Positions 43,195 to 54,954 of a stretch of DNA of 64,000 nucleotides are shown one piece after another. A program made the translations under genes and the position numbers. The notes under the pieces are model-generated. The model had not been told where the DNA came from. It ran no database searches and saw only the letters and a list, made by a program, of their open reading frames with translations. How positions within the stretch are numbered: position 1 is the first letter of the stretch; every line of letters begins with the position of its first letter. Source of the DNA: Lepeophtheirus salmonis (Eukaryota; Arthropoda; Copepoda; Siphonostomatoida; Caligidae); NCBI RefSeq assembly GCF_016086655.4, contig NC_052137.2:18391041-18455040 (forward strand), in the 5' to 3' direction.

Positions 43195-43855
43195 GTAAGA
43201 GAGAACGTGCACAACATTCTCTTTTTCTTTAAAATTCAAAATGTACACCTTCAGTCTCAATTGTACACTCTACACGAGGTCGGAAGGCCTTGAGTACTCT
43301 GATGACATAGTAATCAGAAATGGCCATTCACTCACGCTCAATTAAGACCTTCAACTCGACAGTATTTCTGTGGGGAACAGCACGATTTTGGTCTCAATGG
43401 CCGACGAAATCCAATTGTAAACTTGGTTCAGACCTGGTGAGGATAGAATCCATCATACCGAGAGCCCAAAATTGCTCTTAATCCAATTTTATATTTATTT
43501 TGGTAATAGTCAATATAATAGCCTTTGCCGTTGCTCTTGTGAGCTGGTGTTTTAGGGAGACGTAAATCTTGAGGCCTATGTCTTTCACCAGTGCTTTTTT
43601 GTGAGCTTACATATCAAGGTATGAGGATTTGCCTCAATACTGTCCCCCAAGGTACTCATGAACTTTTCAGATCGGTTTAGGTTACGGCTCTATTCCCAGG
43701 CTTACGTTCATTAGCATCAAACATTGCAGACGTCACTACTAAAACTTATTTAAAAAAAGTTCAGTGACCTGATCAAGGGCCAAACTTCATAAATTTAAAG
43801 ACTGATATTCAGGCCTGAACTGGATAGGACTGCAATTTTTCTGTCTGGGAATTCA
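43195..43855 (-). pseudogene. Mariner transposase C-terminal remnant, minus strand
   Basis: The minus strand near 43360-43230 reads LKVLIEREWMAISDYYVIRV, then LKAFRPRVECTIETEG and VHFEF, the C-terminal helix region of mariner-type transposases. Further upstream fragments (IGLKIYVSLKHQLTRATAKA) are barely recognisable. The catalytic residues are not visible. Confidence 0.65.
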
Positions 43856-43955
43856 TAACAGAGGACTTCATCCGCTACATCATTGCCGCTAAGGCCAGCT
43901 ACATTTATGAATGCGACAGCTTAGGCACACATCTATTTATAGTATTAATTTTGTA
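43855..43955 (+). pseudogene. Second mariner C-terminal scrap, plus strand
   Basis: Reads EDFIRYIIAAKASYIYECDS followed by LGTHLF, similar to the minus-strand scrap at 53190-53100 (CIITTKGGYINDSETTDTNL). Both resemble the C-terminus of one transposase family. Confidence 0.5.
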
Positions 43956-44139
43956 ATAAAATTATTTTTCATTTTAATTTGCAATTCTTTTGTTCATTAA
44001 TAAATTTTATCTTGTTAAACTTGAAAAATCAAAGTGTTGGGATTTTAATGAACCATTAAATATTTTTGTAGATACCTCATTTAAAGTTTGACGGATCTAA
44101 GTGGAATCAGAGCGGAGTAATTTATCCTTCCCCCCCTCC

Positions 44140-44170
44140 CAAATAAAATAAAATATATATATATATTTTT
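44140..44170. repeat. TA microsatellite
   Basis: An AAAATATATATATATATATT tract following a C-rich run. Confidence 0.7.
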
Positions 44171-44518
44171 ACTGTTCTGAGTCTCTCTTAAATTGTATTC
44201 GTATTTAGAATACTATTTAAATCATTCAAATATAAATGTATTACAAATTGTGAATAAAGTTCTTTTTCCTTTTTCTTTTTCCCTTCTAGCCTGCTCAACA
44301 TGACTCATACCCAATTATTCAATTAAAGTCAATTAAAGAGATACCCTTTCCTTCTTCTTCTTCTCATGCACCCATCCTCACATGACACATAAGATGATGT
44401 TAGTATGTAGCTATGTGTGATACACAATATGAAGAAGAGCCCATAATAAATCCTCGTTTATTTAAATGGACATTCATATATATCCCTATATTGTAAATAG
44501 AAATCAAGAATATATGTG

Positions 44519-45029
44519 GTGCGTCGAGAGCGTTTGCATGATTATATTTTGGGAGAGAGCTGGATTTTGATTTTTTTTTAAACAAAAAAATCCACAAATT
44601 TCAATTTTTTAGAAAAAAATTTAAAAAAATATCTACAGCCATTCTGAAAAAATGATATTTTTTGGAGAAAAAATTTCAAAAATCCATAGTTATTCTGAAA
44701 AAATTAAATTTTTTTAGGAAAACATTTCAAAAATCCAGAACTGTTTCTCAAAAAATAAACTTTTTTGAAAAAAAAATTGTCAAATTAAATTTCAAATATA
44801 AATTTTTTTGAAAAAAATTAAAGTATTACATTTTTGGAGAAAATTTTTATAAATTGATAGCTTTTCTCAAAAAATTTATAAAATCCAAAGTGATTCAGAA
44901 AAACTAAAAGTTTTGGAAAAAAAAAATTGAAATATTACATTTTCTTGTAAGAATAATTTTTTTTTTAAATAATATTATTTTTTTTTTTTTTGGGGGGTAC
45001 AGCCCCTCCAGCCCTCCGGACGCCCCTGT
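44519..45029 (+). repeat. Homopolymer-rich dispersed repeat, long copy with both ends
   Basis: Left end GTGCGTCGAGAGCGTTTGCA; right end GGGGGGTACAGCCCCTCCAG, then CCCTCCGGACGCCCCTG. The interior repeats the block AAAATCCATAGTTATTCTGAAAAAATT several times, suggesting internal duplication. Confidence 0.65.
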
Positions 45030-45299
45030 GAGTGAACACAAAAACAATCTGTAACAAAAATAAGAGCAAGAAAAAATACCTATTGATTCTTTTACTGAAT
45101 ATATACAATGTATATTTAAAATATATTTAAAAAAATATGTATATAGGTATGTAAATGAATACAAATCAACCCTAGAAATTCAGGAATTATACAAATAAAA
45201 GGTTGTATTTTTTAAAAGTTTAATATGTGTTATAAGGTGTCTTATTTGGCATAAATGAACAATGAGGATACATATTTGACACTTTATATCAAAAAACGA

Positions 45300-45610
45300 G
45301 ATTTAAGTAGTAAAAATGAAGAGAAACATCGAAAACAATGCGCAATACACGCGGTACTAAAAGAGAATATTTATTTATTGGCAGTATGTTTGGAACTGAA
45401 AATCTCATACCCTGAGGGAAGTTAGAGAAAGGTTGTCAACTTACTGTGGAAAAATATATGGTTCATTTATAATACTTAAAAAAAAATATCCTGCTACTTG
45501 ACTTAAATCTATAGTTTTAAAGAAACAACATCACAATTTCATTTTTTTCGACATTTTACATATTTTCAAATACAAGCACGTCCATGCAGGACTCTTTTTT
45601 TTCTTTTTTT
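45300..45610 (+). repeat. ~300-bp dispersed repeat, copy 1
   Basis: GCGCAATACACGCGGTACTAAAAG, TTTATTTATTGGCAGTATGTTTGGAACT, CTGTGGAAAAATA, TTTTAAAGAAACAACATCA and CATGCAGGACTCTTTTTTTTC occur in the same order at 50800-51080. A hAT-like element begins 16 bp after its end. Confidence 0.7.
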
Positions 45611-45625
45611 TTTTTATGCTTAGAG

Positions 45626-46273
45626 CAGAGTTGTACTTTTTTTGGTGGAGTTGGAAAATTTATACCGACTACGACTACGATAATTATTATAATTTATGTA
45701 AATAAAGCTTAGTTATAGTTAAAGGCTTATATTGAGTATTTTTCGATATAATTATGAATTATAAGTATGGAGTACTATTAATTTATGATACTTATTATGT
45801 TAACTCATTTATAAGTTTACTTCACAAATTTAAAACGTATTCTATAGTCTATACAATCCCAATTCATAAACATATCTAAGGTCTAAATTATTATGTTGGG
45901 TAGAGCATAGCCACTAGACATGCTAGTTAATTACTCATTCTTGTGAATAGTCAATATCATTAAAGTTAAGTGTAATATTGCAGTGAGAGGCTGTGTTGTA
46001 TTGTTGTTCCTGGGTTACGAGTACATGAATTATGTTCAGAAACGTATAAATGTATTAGCAATAGATACATTTGGATCCATTTCATTTGTTGTTCTTCTAG
46101 TCAAATATCTTATATTCCGAATATTTTCTTTAGGCTCAAATGGCTCAATAGTACTTGTATAGGCTATAAAATATATTACTAAAAATTGTGTGTTGGAGTC
46201 GGAGTCGGGTACATTCAAAATACTGGATTCGAAGTTGGAGTCGGGAATTTTTTGTAAGGACTCTGCAGGCCTG
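45626..46273. mobile_element. Non-autonomous hAT-like element, copy 2
   Basis: Left end CAGAGTTGTACTTTTTTTGG then TGGAGTTGGAAAATTTATACC; right end GGAGTCGGGAATTTTTTG then AAGGACTCTGCAGGCCTG. The interior is collinear with 27560-28324 (CTTATATTGAGTATT, TATTATGTTGG-TAGAGCATAGCCACTA, GCAGTGAGAGG). No clear 8-bp duplication remains. Confidence 0.65.
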
Positions 46274-46299
46274 TTTTTTTGTTAGAAATAAAATTTAGA

Positions 46300-46720
46300 A
46301 TAAAAAATATACTGCAATATCAAATTCCTAACTTTTGTCTATGTGATATAGTCCGATATTTCATATACAATGTTTTAAAGTCAATTATAGGCCTTGTATT
46401 CGAACAGTTGGAATGAGTAAAGATACCCAATAATTTTAGTTATAGTTTAAAACTTTTGCTTGGTTTAATAGACTTATATTGTCTCCAATATCCTCTTTCA
46501 AATGAATAAAATTTGTCTATTTCACATTATTTTATCGGGACGATCTACTTTGGCTACTGTAAGTGCAATTTGGTAGACCTCTTACTTATATTTACACCTT
46601 TTATGGTCCTTTTCGCACAAAATGGGTCAATTTGTCATTCTTTTGTGATCACGATCCATTTCGATTACTTTAAGTACAATTTGTGAAACACCCAAAGGGT
46701 TAATAACCTTAATTTGGTTA
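46300..46720 (-). repeat. Satellite units, inverted
   Basis: GTCAATTATAGGCCTTGTATTCGAA, TTTAGTTATAGTTTAAAAC, TCACATTATTTTATCGGGACGATC and ACACCCAAAGGGTTAATAA are satellite landmarks in reverse orientation. Confidence 0.6.
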
Positions 46721-47555
46721 TAAAAGTTGATGTTTATAATTCACGAAACAACACAAACATAATACTTATTTAAATTTATTCACCGAGGTCTACAGTCAAA
46801 TTTGGTTTCATTAATTAAAGAAGATATTTCATCCTAATATTTAGATTTAAATATAGTTTAAATATTTCAAAATAGTAATGACGTTGTGGGGACATTATTC
46901 AAATTAATTTTTTTTTAATAGAATAAGATTTGTGTGTTTACTTGGACGTTTTGTATTTATATATCTAAGGTATATTTGTCTGATAAAAAGTCATTAATAT
47001 ACATCAGGTAAATCAATTATATATATTAAAAATGATAGGTGCATATTAAGTAATAAACATGAGAATCTAAGATATGAATTTATCACTTAATTTGAATTCG
47101 ATAATTAATTGCAGTAGAATATAATAGAATTATCCTGGTGGCAGATTTGAATGATATCCAGGTACTATTTTTGGCCAAAGGGCTCTTTGTTGACTGTAAA
47201 ATTCCCTTTGTATATAATGCTCTTTTTTAAACATATACGTTATTTACTTATATTCGATAGTAAACAAAGCAACAAAGAGTTGTGCTTTCTTCCGTGAAAA
47301 TAATAAGACTTCCTGGATCCTCTATATTATAATAAGTAGCGTTTTGTACATACTAATTGTGAACTTTGCCCAAAATAGAGACAAATACAGACTTTAAGCA
47401 TTTTTATCTGGAAGTTACATTGGTTGGGCTATCTTTTAATCTCATCAGACTAAATTCCTGGGGTGTAGAGTGTAACTATAAGGAATTACAAAAATCACTT
47501 GTATTTTGGGCATGTTAAGAAAATAGACGATCAACATGGCAACCCAGAAAATTTG
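46721..47555. other. Intergenic DNA, nothing recognised
   Basis: No protein-like frame or repeat end was recognised. Confidence 0.4.
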
Positions 47556-48020
47556 AAGAGTGTTTCGTTGGAGAGTAGCCATGACGTTTCATTAGATCAT
47601 GGCGTGGTTACATCCAACGGGAAGGCCTTGACTCCTGTGTCGTTCCCTTTAGCATATAGGGTGAAGGCGGATTAGTACATCAAAATTATGGACACCCAAT
47701 TTCCCCCAATGTATCAAATCTATTGTTGGCAATTCTCCTTGAGTGTTTGAAAAGATTGAGCACCTGCCCACACCATAAATTAAACACAAGATTTACTACA
47801 AGCCCTCATACACTTGGGGGAAAATTACTTCTGGCCGTTATATAGCTCAGAACTCAACCTCCTAGATAATTCCATCTAGGATTGCGTGGAGTTCAAGGCC
47901 TATAGGAGACGCCAGAACAGCCCCCGCGCCTTGAATACCTCCTTCAACAAGTCCTTTGTACATCCAAAGTGTCTGCAGCAGCTTCCACCACAACCTGGAT
48001 CTCACCATCCATTTTGAGGG
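47556..48020 (+). pseudogene. Mariner transposase catalytic-to-C-terminal remnant
   Basis: Plus-strand pieces in order: APAHTIN and TQDLLQALIHLGENYFWP (the motif after the second Asp up to the WP motif), YSSELNLLDNSI (third-Asp block, where SPDLNPLD is expected), then CVEFKAYRRRQNSPRALNTS. Stops separate several pieces. Confidence 0.65.
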
Positions 48021-48502
48021 CGGAATCATTGACTAAAATATGTTATTTGGGTTTCAATTAATAATTAATTGTTAATAAACTTGTTTCTTAATTCGCCCTG
48101 GATCCAGCCAGTCTGGATGTAGATGCTTAGGCTCTCAACAGCCTTCTCGGGACTGACTTCGATGCAGAAATAAATTACAAATGTGTCGTCATACATTCAA
48201 AATTACGTATTTCTTACGGAATTCTTTTTACTGCCCCTATATTGAAAATATGAACCTGCTCATAAACCGACTTCTGATTTGCCACATGAACAATGTACAT
48301 ACTTATGTAGATTAGAGACATAAATAGTGACACTAATTCTGTTGGGATAAGTGGGCTTATATTATCAGATTGAGGTCGTACTTATTTTATGTACATATAA
48401 GATCTCTTCTTTTTTTTTTTCAAACAGCGGTTGTACATATAAGATAAATGCTTTTTCTTTTCATTAACGACCTCATTTGATTCGTATTGATCCCTACAAA
48501 CT

Positions 48503-48523
48503 AAAAAAAAAAAAAAAAAAAAA
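48503..48523 (+). repeat. Poly-A tract
   Basis: About 21 consecutive A residues; no retroposon body was recognised upstream. Confidence 0.7.
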
Positions 48524-48719
48524 ATTTACGACCTGACTATATACACTGAACACTCAGACTGCAAAAAGATAAAAATGTTTGAATATACAATAGGAATAGA
48601 TGTACATACAAATTTACAGATGTATGATAATTCAAAAATAACAACAATATGTAGTACGAAAAAAAAACAATAATACAGATTTGGAATGTATAACTTGAAA
48701 ATAAAGACAATCTACGTAT

Positions 48720-49037
48720 GTGTCCCCTCAAATCAAAAGCACGAATAATAAGTTTTCTCTAAATTGAGTGTAGTTGCAATTAGTATTCTTCAATTAATAC
48801 TCGTCAACAAGATATTCTTATTAACGCTTTAAATGGGCCCCAAATTGCACTCTTTAAGTAGCCAAATTAGTTATCACAATAAAAGAATGTAAAATTGACA
48901 GATTTTATACGTCCCTTTTATCAAATAAAAGTTCTAAACTATAGCTAAGGTTCTAATATGTGTTAATTCATCTGCCGAAATTTGAATATAAAGCCTACTA
49001 TTGACTCATATGTACTTGAAATATTTAGCTTTATTTA
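48720..49037 (+). repeat. Satellite unit left of a Tc1 insertion
   Basis: CAAAAGCACGAATAATAAGTTTTCTC, TTCTTATTAACGC, CACTCTTTAAGTAGCC and GCCTACTATTGACTCATATG follow the family order. Confidence 0.6.
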
Positions 49038-50073
49038 CAGTTGAGCCCAAAAGTATTCGTAGCCTTTCGATGTTTGCCATATCGATATTGAAAATTTTTA
49101 ACAATTGTTTTTAATTTTCTTTTCTAGTAATTTTTTGGATAATAATTACTATTTATTTTACTAAAAATATCAATTTCTTATATAAAACATTTTTTGATCC
49201 CTCGAAAACAATTTTTACTTGTTTCAAAAGTATTCATATTCCTCCAAATTAGTACAAATAAAAAATAAAATTTCTGTTTTTTTATCATGGTAAAGTCTGG
49301 AAAGATTAGGAGACTTCTATAAAGTATTCGAGAGATCAAGAATTCCCTTGAACTATTTTCTGAGCTATAAAAATGTGATGAGACAATTTCTTGCTTCATT
49401 CTTATTCAACAGTTAACATGATCAAGCCCAAGGAGTACAGTGTGGACATCTGACAGCTTGTTGTCAATTTTCATAATCAAGAGGATAGCTACAATGACAT
49501 TTTCATCAAGTTTTCCATTCAAAAATCATCTGTCGTCCAAAGTAGCATTACCAAATTCAAAGGAACTGGCCATGTCAAGAATCTTCCTCGACATGGTAGG
49601 AAATCCAAGCTGAGCTCAACATAAGTGAGATATGCAGTCCGAAAAGTTGCCAAGAATCCAACAACTACTCTCAAAACCACCCAGCAGGGGTTGAAAGCAA
49701 CATGAACTTTGGTTGGACCATCAATTGTTTTGCACAAAAAAGACTCCAATTCCAAAGAGTAGGCAAATAAAGGCCAGTCTGAAGTATTTTAATGACCACA
49801 AAGATGATGCACTCAACTTCTAGCGTACTGTACAGAGGTCATGTCACAAATTCTTGAGTCATTTTGATCTTTGGGGTTGGATACTTATGAAACGCCAAAA
49901 ATGATATTTTGTTAATTTACTCCGGAAAATGAATAAATTATTATAATTTCTTTAGTTAAGAGTAGTTTTTGATTTACAAGGGATATTTAAATGAGTTTGT
50001 AGATCCAACATGAACATATAATAATGTTTTCTTGGCATTTTTGTAAGGGTACGAATAGTTTTGGGCTCAACTG
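49038..50073 (+). mobile_element. Tc1-like element, 1036 bp, TIRs and TA duplication intact
   Basis: The inverted ends CAGTTGAGCCCAAAAGTATTCGTA and (reverse complement of the right end) CAGTTGAGCCCAAAACTATTCGTA match at 23 of 24 positions. TA flanks both sides (49036-49037, 50074-50075). The interior has a plus-strand start at ATG 49418 (MIKPKEYSVDI) and then N-terminal paired-type DNA-binding pieces (TKFKGTGHVKNLPRHGRKSK, VRYAVRKVAKNPTTTLKTTQ), with stops between them. No catalytic DDE part is present, so the copy has lost its core. It interrupts a satellite array. Confidence 0.85.
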
Positions 50074-50099
50074 TAATCTGGAGAAAGAAAAAAAATAAT

Positions 50100-50800
50100 T
50101 TTGATTTTGGTTCGGGATCGTTTTTACGTATGTGACCTGTCAACACAAAAACAAGTTCGATTTTTTTTCATCAAAGTTTAGAGTGGACTATTTTATTCTC
50201 CTGTTAATTATCGACAATATCTATCAACCAGTTATTCTTATTAATAATTTAAGTGTGCTGCCAATCGCACTCCAAAAGTAGCCCTAATTTATCGTCAAAA
50301 TAAAAGAATGATTAATAGACAAATTATATTTGAAAGGGGCCATATTGGAGCCAATTTATATCAAATAAAAGTTCTAAACTATAGCCTCAATTATTGAGTT
50401 TCCTAAGTTATCCAACAAATTTGTGTATATAGTATATAATAGATGAAAATATGTCTAAAAATATTTGACTGTGATGAAATATTGCTAAAAATAACAAATT
50501 CAATATTTTTGTCTTTTCTTGATTTTAATTTAAGATTGTTTTTTGTCTTTTTTTGCTGACACATATGTTGAATGTCAACATAAAAGCAAGCTATCATGAT
50601 TTTTATCAAAATTAAGTGTAGATTACATTTGAAATATTATACGAATTATCTTTCATTTCAATCAATAAATTGTTATTATTCAACCTTTGGGGGTATCGCT
50701 AATCGCACTTTTAAAGTAACTAATTGTCTCTATGAAAAAATATTCTTTTCATTAGAAAAAGGCCATACTGGGGCTAATATGAGTCTCTTATAGTAAAAAA
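50100..50800 (+). repeat. Satellite units right of the Tc1 insertion
   Basis: GTATGTGACCTGTCAACACAAAAAC near 50120, TTCTTATTAATAATTTAAGTGTG, CGTCAAAATAAAAGAATG, GAAAGGGGCCATATTGGAGCC, and a second unit from about 50570 with TTTGGGGGTATCGCTAATCGC. Confidence 0.6.
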
Positions 50801-51080
50801 AAATCAACCATATTTTAAGAAGCCCTAAGCTTTTTATTCAAAATACGCTTAATACGCAGTACCAAAAGTTAACATTTATTTATTGCCCGCATCTTTGGAA
50901 CTAAAGTCCCATGATGCAAGTTAGATAAAATTTGTCAAATATTATTGCAAAATACATGTTTCATCTATAATATTTAAATAATAAAAAGGCTTTAATTAGA
51001 TTCAAATATATCATTTTAAAGAAACAAAATCAAAATCCTTTTTTTTTTCGACAACCCATGAAGGACTCTTTTTTTTTAAC
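50800..51080 (+). repeat. ~300-bp dispersed repeat, copy 2
   Basis: Partner of 45300-45610. CGCTTAATACGCAGTACCAAAAG, TTTATTTATTGCC, CATCTTTGGAACT, TTTTAAAGAAACAAAATCA and CATGAAGGACTCTTTTTTTT recur in order. Confidence 0.7.
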
Positions 51081-51424
51081 GTTGGACGGTTATTTTCTTG
51101 TTTAGAGGAATAACATGCAAAATAAAAAATATCTGGCGATAAGAAAGTATAAATTATATTTTGGTTTCAACTACAAAAAGCATTGGAAGCATCCTATGTC
51201 ATATACCATACCAGTCTAAGTATGGTAATCATCTTTCATTTCAGTTTATTTCATCATCCAAATTACGTATCTATGCATTCATTCCGAACAAAGTGATTTG
51301 TGGTATGAGAAAAAATAATCATAAATACTGCTACCCTACTTAAAAATGAGATCTCTCGATTAAAATCAAGGAGTGTTGTTCACATTATATGTATAGTCAA
51401 TTACGAGACTTACTTATTTTTATC

Positions 51425-51455
51425 TATCTGTACGTATATATATATATATATACAT
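51425..51455. repeat. TA microsatellite
   Basis: A GTATATATATATATATATAC tract. Confidence 0.8.
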
Positions 51456-51915
51456 TGACTGCAGGTGGGAGCAAACTCACGAGCCATAACATATCATTTC
51501 TACTTATATATCTATGTCCCCAACCGAGGGGCTTTCCTAGTTTGCTAGACAATTATTATTAATACTCTGAATATATACAATAGATTTTGAGTAGGAATTG
51601 AATTTAGAAACATGGACGTAATGACTAGAGTTGTCAAAAAATATGACTTAAAACGAGTGCACTTTATTTGTAGTTGCCAATTTGAAGGGTGTTTTTTATT
51701 TTCGAAAGCTGTTATACTTATTCTCTTATTCTTGAATAGATAACTTTTATTTATTTTGATTTTACATTAAACAAATCTAACTCCAATATTTTATAATTTT
51801 ATAAAAAAATCCAATTGTTAATCATGGTCATTAAAATATCTTTTAAAAGTATTCTTTTACATACATTAACGAAATATACACCAAAGGGAAACGAAGATAA
51901 TAAAAAGAGCACAAG
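51456..51915. other. Intergenic DNA, nothing recognised
   Basis: No coding or repeat signal recognised. Confidence 0.4.
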
Positions 51916-51917
51916 GT

Positions 51918-52323
51918 CTAATAATTATTATCTTTCTCTCTCCTCTCGGCCAATTTTGTCCAATTAAACTCGTTCAGAGTAGCCAAAGCCAAACTCCTCA
52001 TGGGATGTACAATATGAAATCGTGCTACAGATAGTAAATTCTACAATTGAATAACAACCTTCGAGGCCACTCGCTCGAGATCCCTAGCTTCCCCAAAAAC
52101 GTACACGAGTTCGTGCTTTGATGTCTTCCTATCCAATTTGGATTTTACATCCTCCCTAATTTCTTGTATTATATACTTCAGGAAAGGAACTTTGAAATTA
52201 CTGTTGCTTCGATCTTATTAAATTTATTACATGTATTACAGGATCCACGACATCTTTGATTTGCAAGGAAAATTGATAAAGGCTTACTTGATGATTGAGT
52301 GAAGGGACGCTTTCTGTTGTCAT
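51918..52323 (-). pseudogene. Unidentified broken gene, one frameshift and one stop
   Basis: A minus-strand reading starting at ATG 52323 gives MTTESVPSLNHQVSLYQF, then SLQIKDVVDPVIHVINLIR and a stop near 52198. One base out of step the protein-like sequence continues as FKVPFLKYIIQEIREDVKS, KLDRKTSKHELVYVFGEARD, LERVASKVVIQL, a TAG at 52041-52043, then NLLSVARFHIVHPMRSLAL, ATLNEFNWTKLAERREK to a stop at 51918. The charged, balanced composition is unlike the low-complexity frames around it, so it is probably derived from a real gene. I do not recognise the family. A single frameshift and a single in-frame stop point to a young pseudogene or to sequence errors. Confidence 0.55.
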
Positions 52324-52360
52324 ACTTGTCAAATTATACAAATTTAACTATTACAAAATT

Positions 52361-52655
52361 AAACTGCTATGACACTGTTGCACAATAGTGTCTTTAAGGG
52401 AATTTTCTGTAGTATGGAACTTTTCATCAATTCCTGAGATTTAAATGAAAAACGGATCAGTATCCTGAAGATAAATACTTTCGTCCAAAGCAATACAAAA
52501 TCAAAACTAACTTTCAATAGTTGTTCTTGACCATTCACTGCAATTGACTCTATACGACAAACAATAGTTTCCCCTGACATAAATATAATTTTTACTTTGA
52601 ATTTAGCTTCAGGACACAGATCAAAGAAATCTTTAATAAATTCCGCTTCCAAAAA
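52361..52655 (-). CDS. Unidentified coding fragment(s), possible exon(s)
   Basis: The minus-strand frame 52652-52359 begins with a well-balanced peptide, EAEFIKDFFDLCPEAKFKVK then IIFMSGETIVCRIESIAVNG, followed by QEQLLK and a plausible donor AAA|GTTAGT at 52511. The rest of the frame looks intronic until an acceptor AAATCTCAG near 52436, after which ELMKSSILQ or, one frame over, IDEKFHTTENSLKD follows. The phase match is not clear. It sits just upstream of the broken gene at 51918-52323 on the same strand and could be part of the same locus. Function unknown. Confidence 0.4.
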
Positions 52656-52659
52656 TATA

Positions 52660-53015
52660 GCGTTTTTGCGATTTTAGAGGCATTTACAAAACTTGCCTTT
52701 TTCAGACTTTTGTTATAGCAAAATATCGGTAAACAAGATTTACTGTTGCGTCAAGCAATTTTAAGTTCAGTTGCTTAATTTTGTAATTATTGATTTAATC
52801 AATTGTCCCCATTATTAGGATGCTTGGCTTCAAGGTGATGTTTCAATTTGAATTCCTTAAACACGGCAACTCTTCCAATACAAATCAAATATAGAGCTTT
52901 AAAGGAATAATAAAGTCTTACATACTATCAAAGTTTCAATGGTAGGTCACAAGAAACTTAGTAAATCTTACTAACTTATAGAGATTTGAATTTCAGCCAT
53001 TTTCTATGTAAAATA
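52660..53015. other. Intergenic DNA, nothing recognised
   Basis: No coding or repeat signal recognised. Confidence 0.4.
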
Positions 53016-53099
53016 ACAAATAACGAGTGGACTATTAAAATATGAACACTTTGAATTTTAAACTTCAACTAGAAAATTATTATTAATTTAAAAAAATTA

Positions 53100-53650
53100 T
53101 ACCATAAATAAATTTGTGTCTGTTGTCTCTGAATCATTAATGTAGCCGCCTTTAGTGGTAATTATGCATTTCAGGCGGCTGTGGAAGGCCTGGTACCCAC
53201 TTCAGATGTAGTCCTTTGTCATGGTGTCCCAATACTGGCTAACAGTGACTTTTAAAAGGCCTCGTTGTTTGTATGAAGGACACTGCAGGCCTTCTCCTCG
53301 ACACGTACCAAAAGCTATAGTCCAAGGGGTAGGCATCTCAGGATTGTAGGGGGGGGGTACAAGTGTCAAAAAAGAGTTCAAAAGATCTCAAAATACTCAT
53401 TCAAAAGAGTCTCGCAAAGAAAAAGATTGGTTCCTTTCATTGCTTGTTTCAAAAATGGCCTTTATACAAACTTATTTTGATAGCTCTCTGGACAGTCTTA
53501 TTTGGAACTCCGAGATCTCTTGAATGGACTCTCATGGACTTGAGGGGATTGGCTTGGGTTATTTTCTTTAACTCCTGCGGCTCCACTTTACAGTCGTTTA
53601 AAACAGGATTATAAACTTTTTGGGTCATTTCGACAAAAGAATAATTTAAA
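53100..53650 (-). pseudogene. Tc1/mariner transposase remnant, internally deleted, minus strand
   Basis: Reading downward from about 53630: EMTQKVYNPVL, KSMRVHSRDLGVPNKTVQRA (helix-turn-helix region), IKISLYKG. Then a broken part with PLDYSFWYV (third-Asp region, PLD-W motif), and QYWDTMTKDYI, a stop, GYQAFHSRLKCII and TTKGGYINDS at the C-terminus. The first two catalytic blocks are missing. Inverted repeats were not confirmed. Confidence 0.7.
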
Positions 53651-54430
53651 AAAAAAATGTTTATATTTATATTTTATGTTAGTATTTTTTTAAAAACTCT
53701 CTCCAGTACAATAATATAATATAAATAATCATATTATTTTATGAAAGACTTTTCAAATATCTCAATCCAATATTCGGATATTTAAATCCGGGCCTTTAAT
53801 AAAAAAGCTTTGTACCTTTGGTTATAATAGCTCTAATTTATTCAGTTCCACAGGTTCATTTATTTTATTTTTAAGGCTCTATAGGTCCAGCTAGAGTTTA
53901 GCAACATCAATTCTAACATTTTGGCTAAAATATCTTCCTTTATATGTTTCTTTTCAGTAGCTACAAGTAAGTGATGGCAAATATCTAAACAATTATTAGA
54001 AATGAAAATTTTCTGGGCCCTATGGCTTGGAGTAATTGTTGTAGAAATTTACAAGCAATCAATTTTTGTGATCTTATTAGTTAGTTTATAGCTGAGCAGA
54101 CCTATTACGTATGTGGTGCATACCTAAAAAACAAACTTGAACAAAAAACAACAAAAGGTCATAATTCCAGTTTTTTTTTTCAATACTTCATTCATACGAA
54201 GTATGCACAAAAACGTCAGATGACTTTTCCAATTTCGCCAGCAAGTTACATTTGGTATGTTCGATTTTTTTTTGTTAGTACACTTGCCACTAAGATATAT
54301 TTACTGTTTCAGTTATATAACAATTTTGCGTTGTTCGACGATTTTTCCTATTAAAAAATACGGATTAAAGAATTAGCATCACATTTTATGTAAAAAATGA
54401 AATGAAGTGCTCGGTAAAACTGTTCTGACT
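53651..54430. other. Intergenic DNA, nothing recognised
   Basis: No coding or repeat signal recognised. Confidence 0.4.
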
Positions 54431-54925
54431 AAAAAAAATGTTTAAAAGTATTAAAAACTCGGCCAAGATGGCTGGGAAGATGCCAATGAAGAACATGGCT
54501 CTGTACGCCCAAGCACGTCAACAACAGATGAAAACTTTGAAGCTGTGAAGAAAATTGTTATTGAAAACTTTCGAAGCACTATCACAGAAATTGCTGAGTA
54601 TATTGGCATATCGGTTGGCACGTGTCATATTTTTTTCGGACGTTTTGGGTATGAGAGGAGAGTCGTATTTTCTTCCCCCCAAAAACTGAAGAGGCCTATG
54701 TATGTTTTGAGGAGATAAAAACTGCATTGCTCAACGAGCTCAAGCCTATACCGAAAAGTCCTGATGATAAGTTCTTTGAGGATTGGAAAAAGCGTTGGCA
54801 CAAATGTATTGTATCTGAAGGGGGATTACTTTGAAGGAGAAAACATAAATATTGATGAATAAATAAATATATTTTTTCATAACAAAATACAAAGTACCTT
54901 ACTTTTTGAACACACCTCGTATATA
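54430..54925 (+). mobile_element. Mariner remnant, SETMAR-like type, internally deleted
   Basis: Plus-strand pieces: ENFEAVKKIVIENFRSTITE then IAEYIGISVGTCHIFF (DNA-binding region), a short RFGYERRVVF piece, then a jump to WKKRWHKCIV and SEGDYFEGENINIDE. The last is the C-terminal signature of mariner transposases with an EGDYFEGD ending. The right end CAAAGTACCTTACTTTTTGA followed by ACACACCTCGTAT (54890-54922) resembles a mariner terminal repeat. The central catalytic region is missing. Confidence 0.75.
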
Positions 54926-54954
54926 GGTACATACAACTCAACATTACAAAGGCA

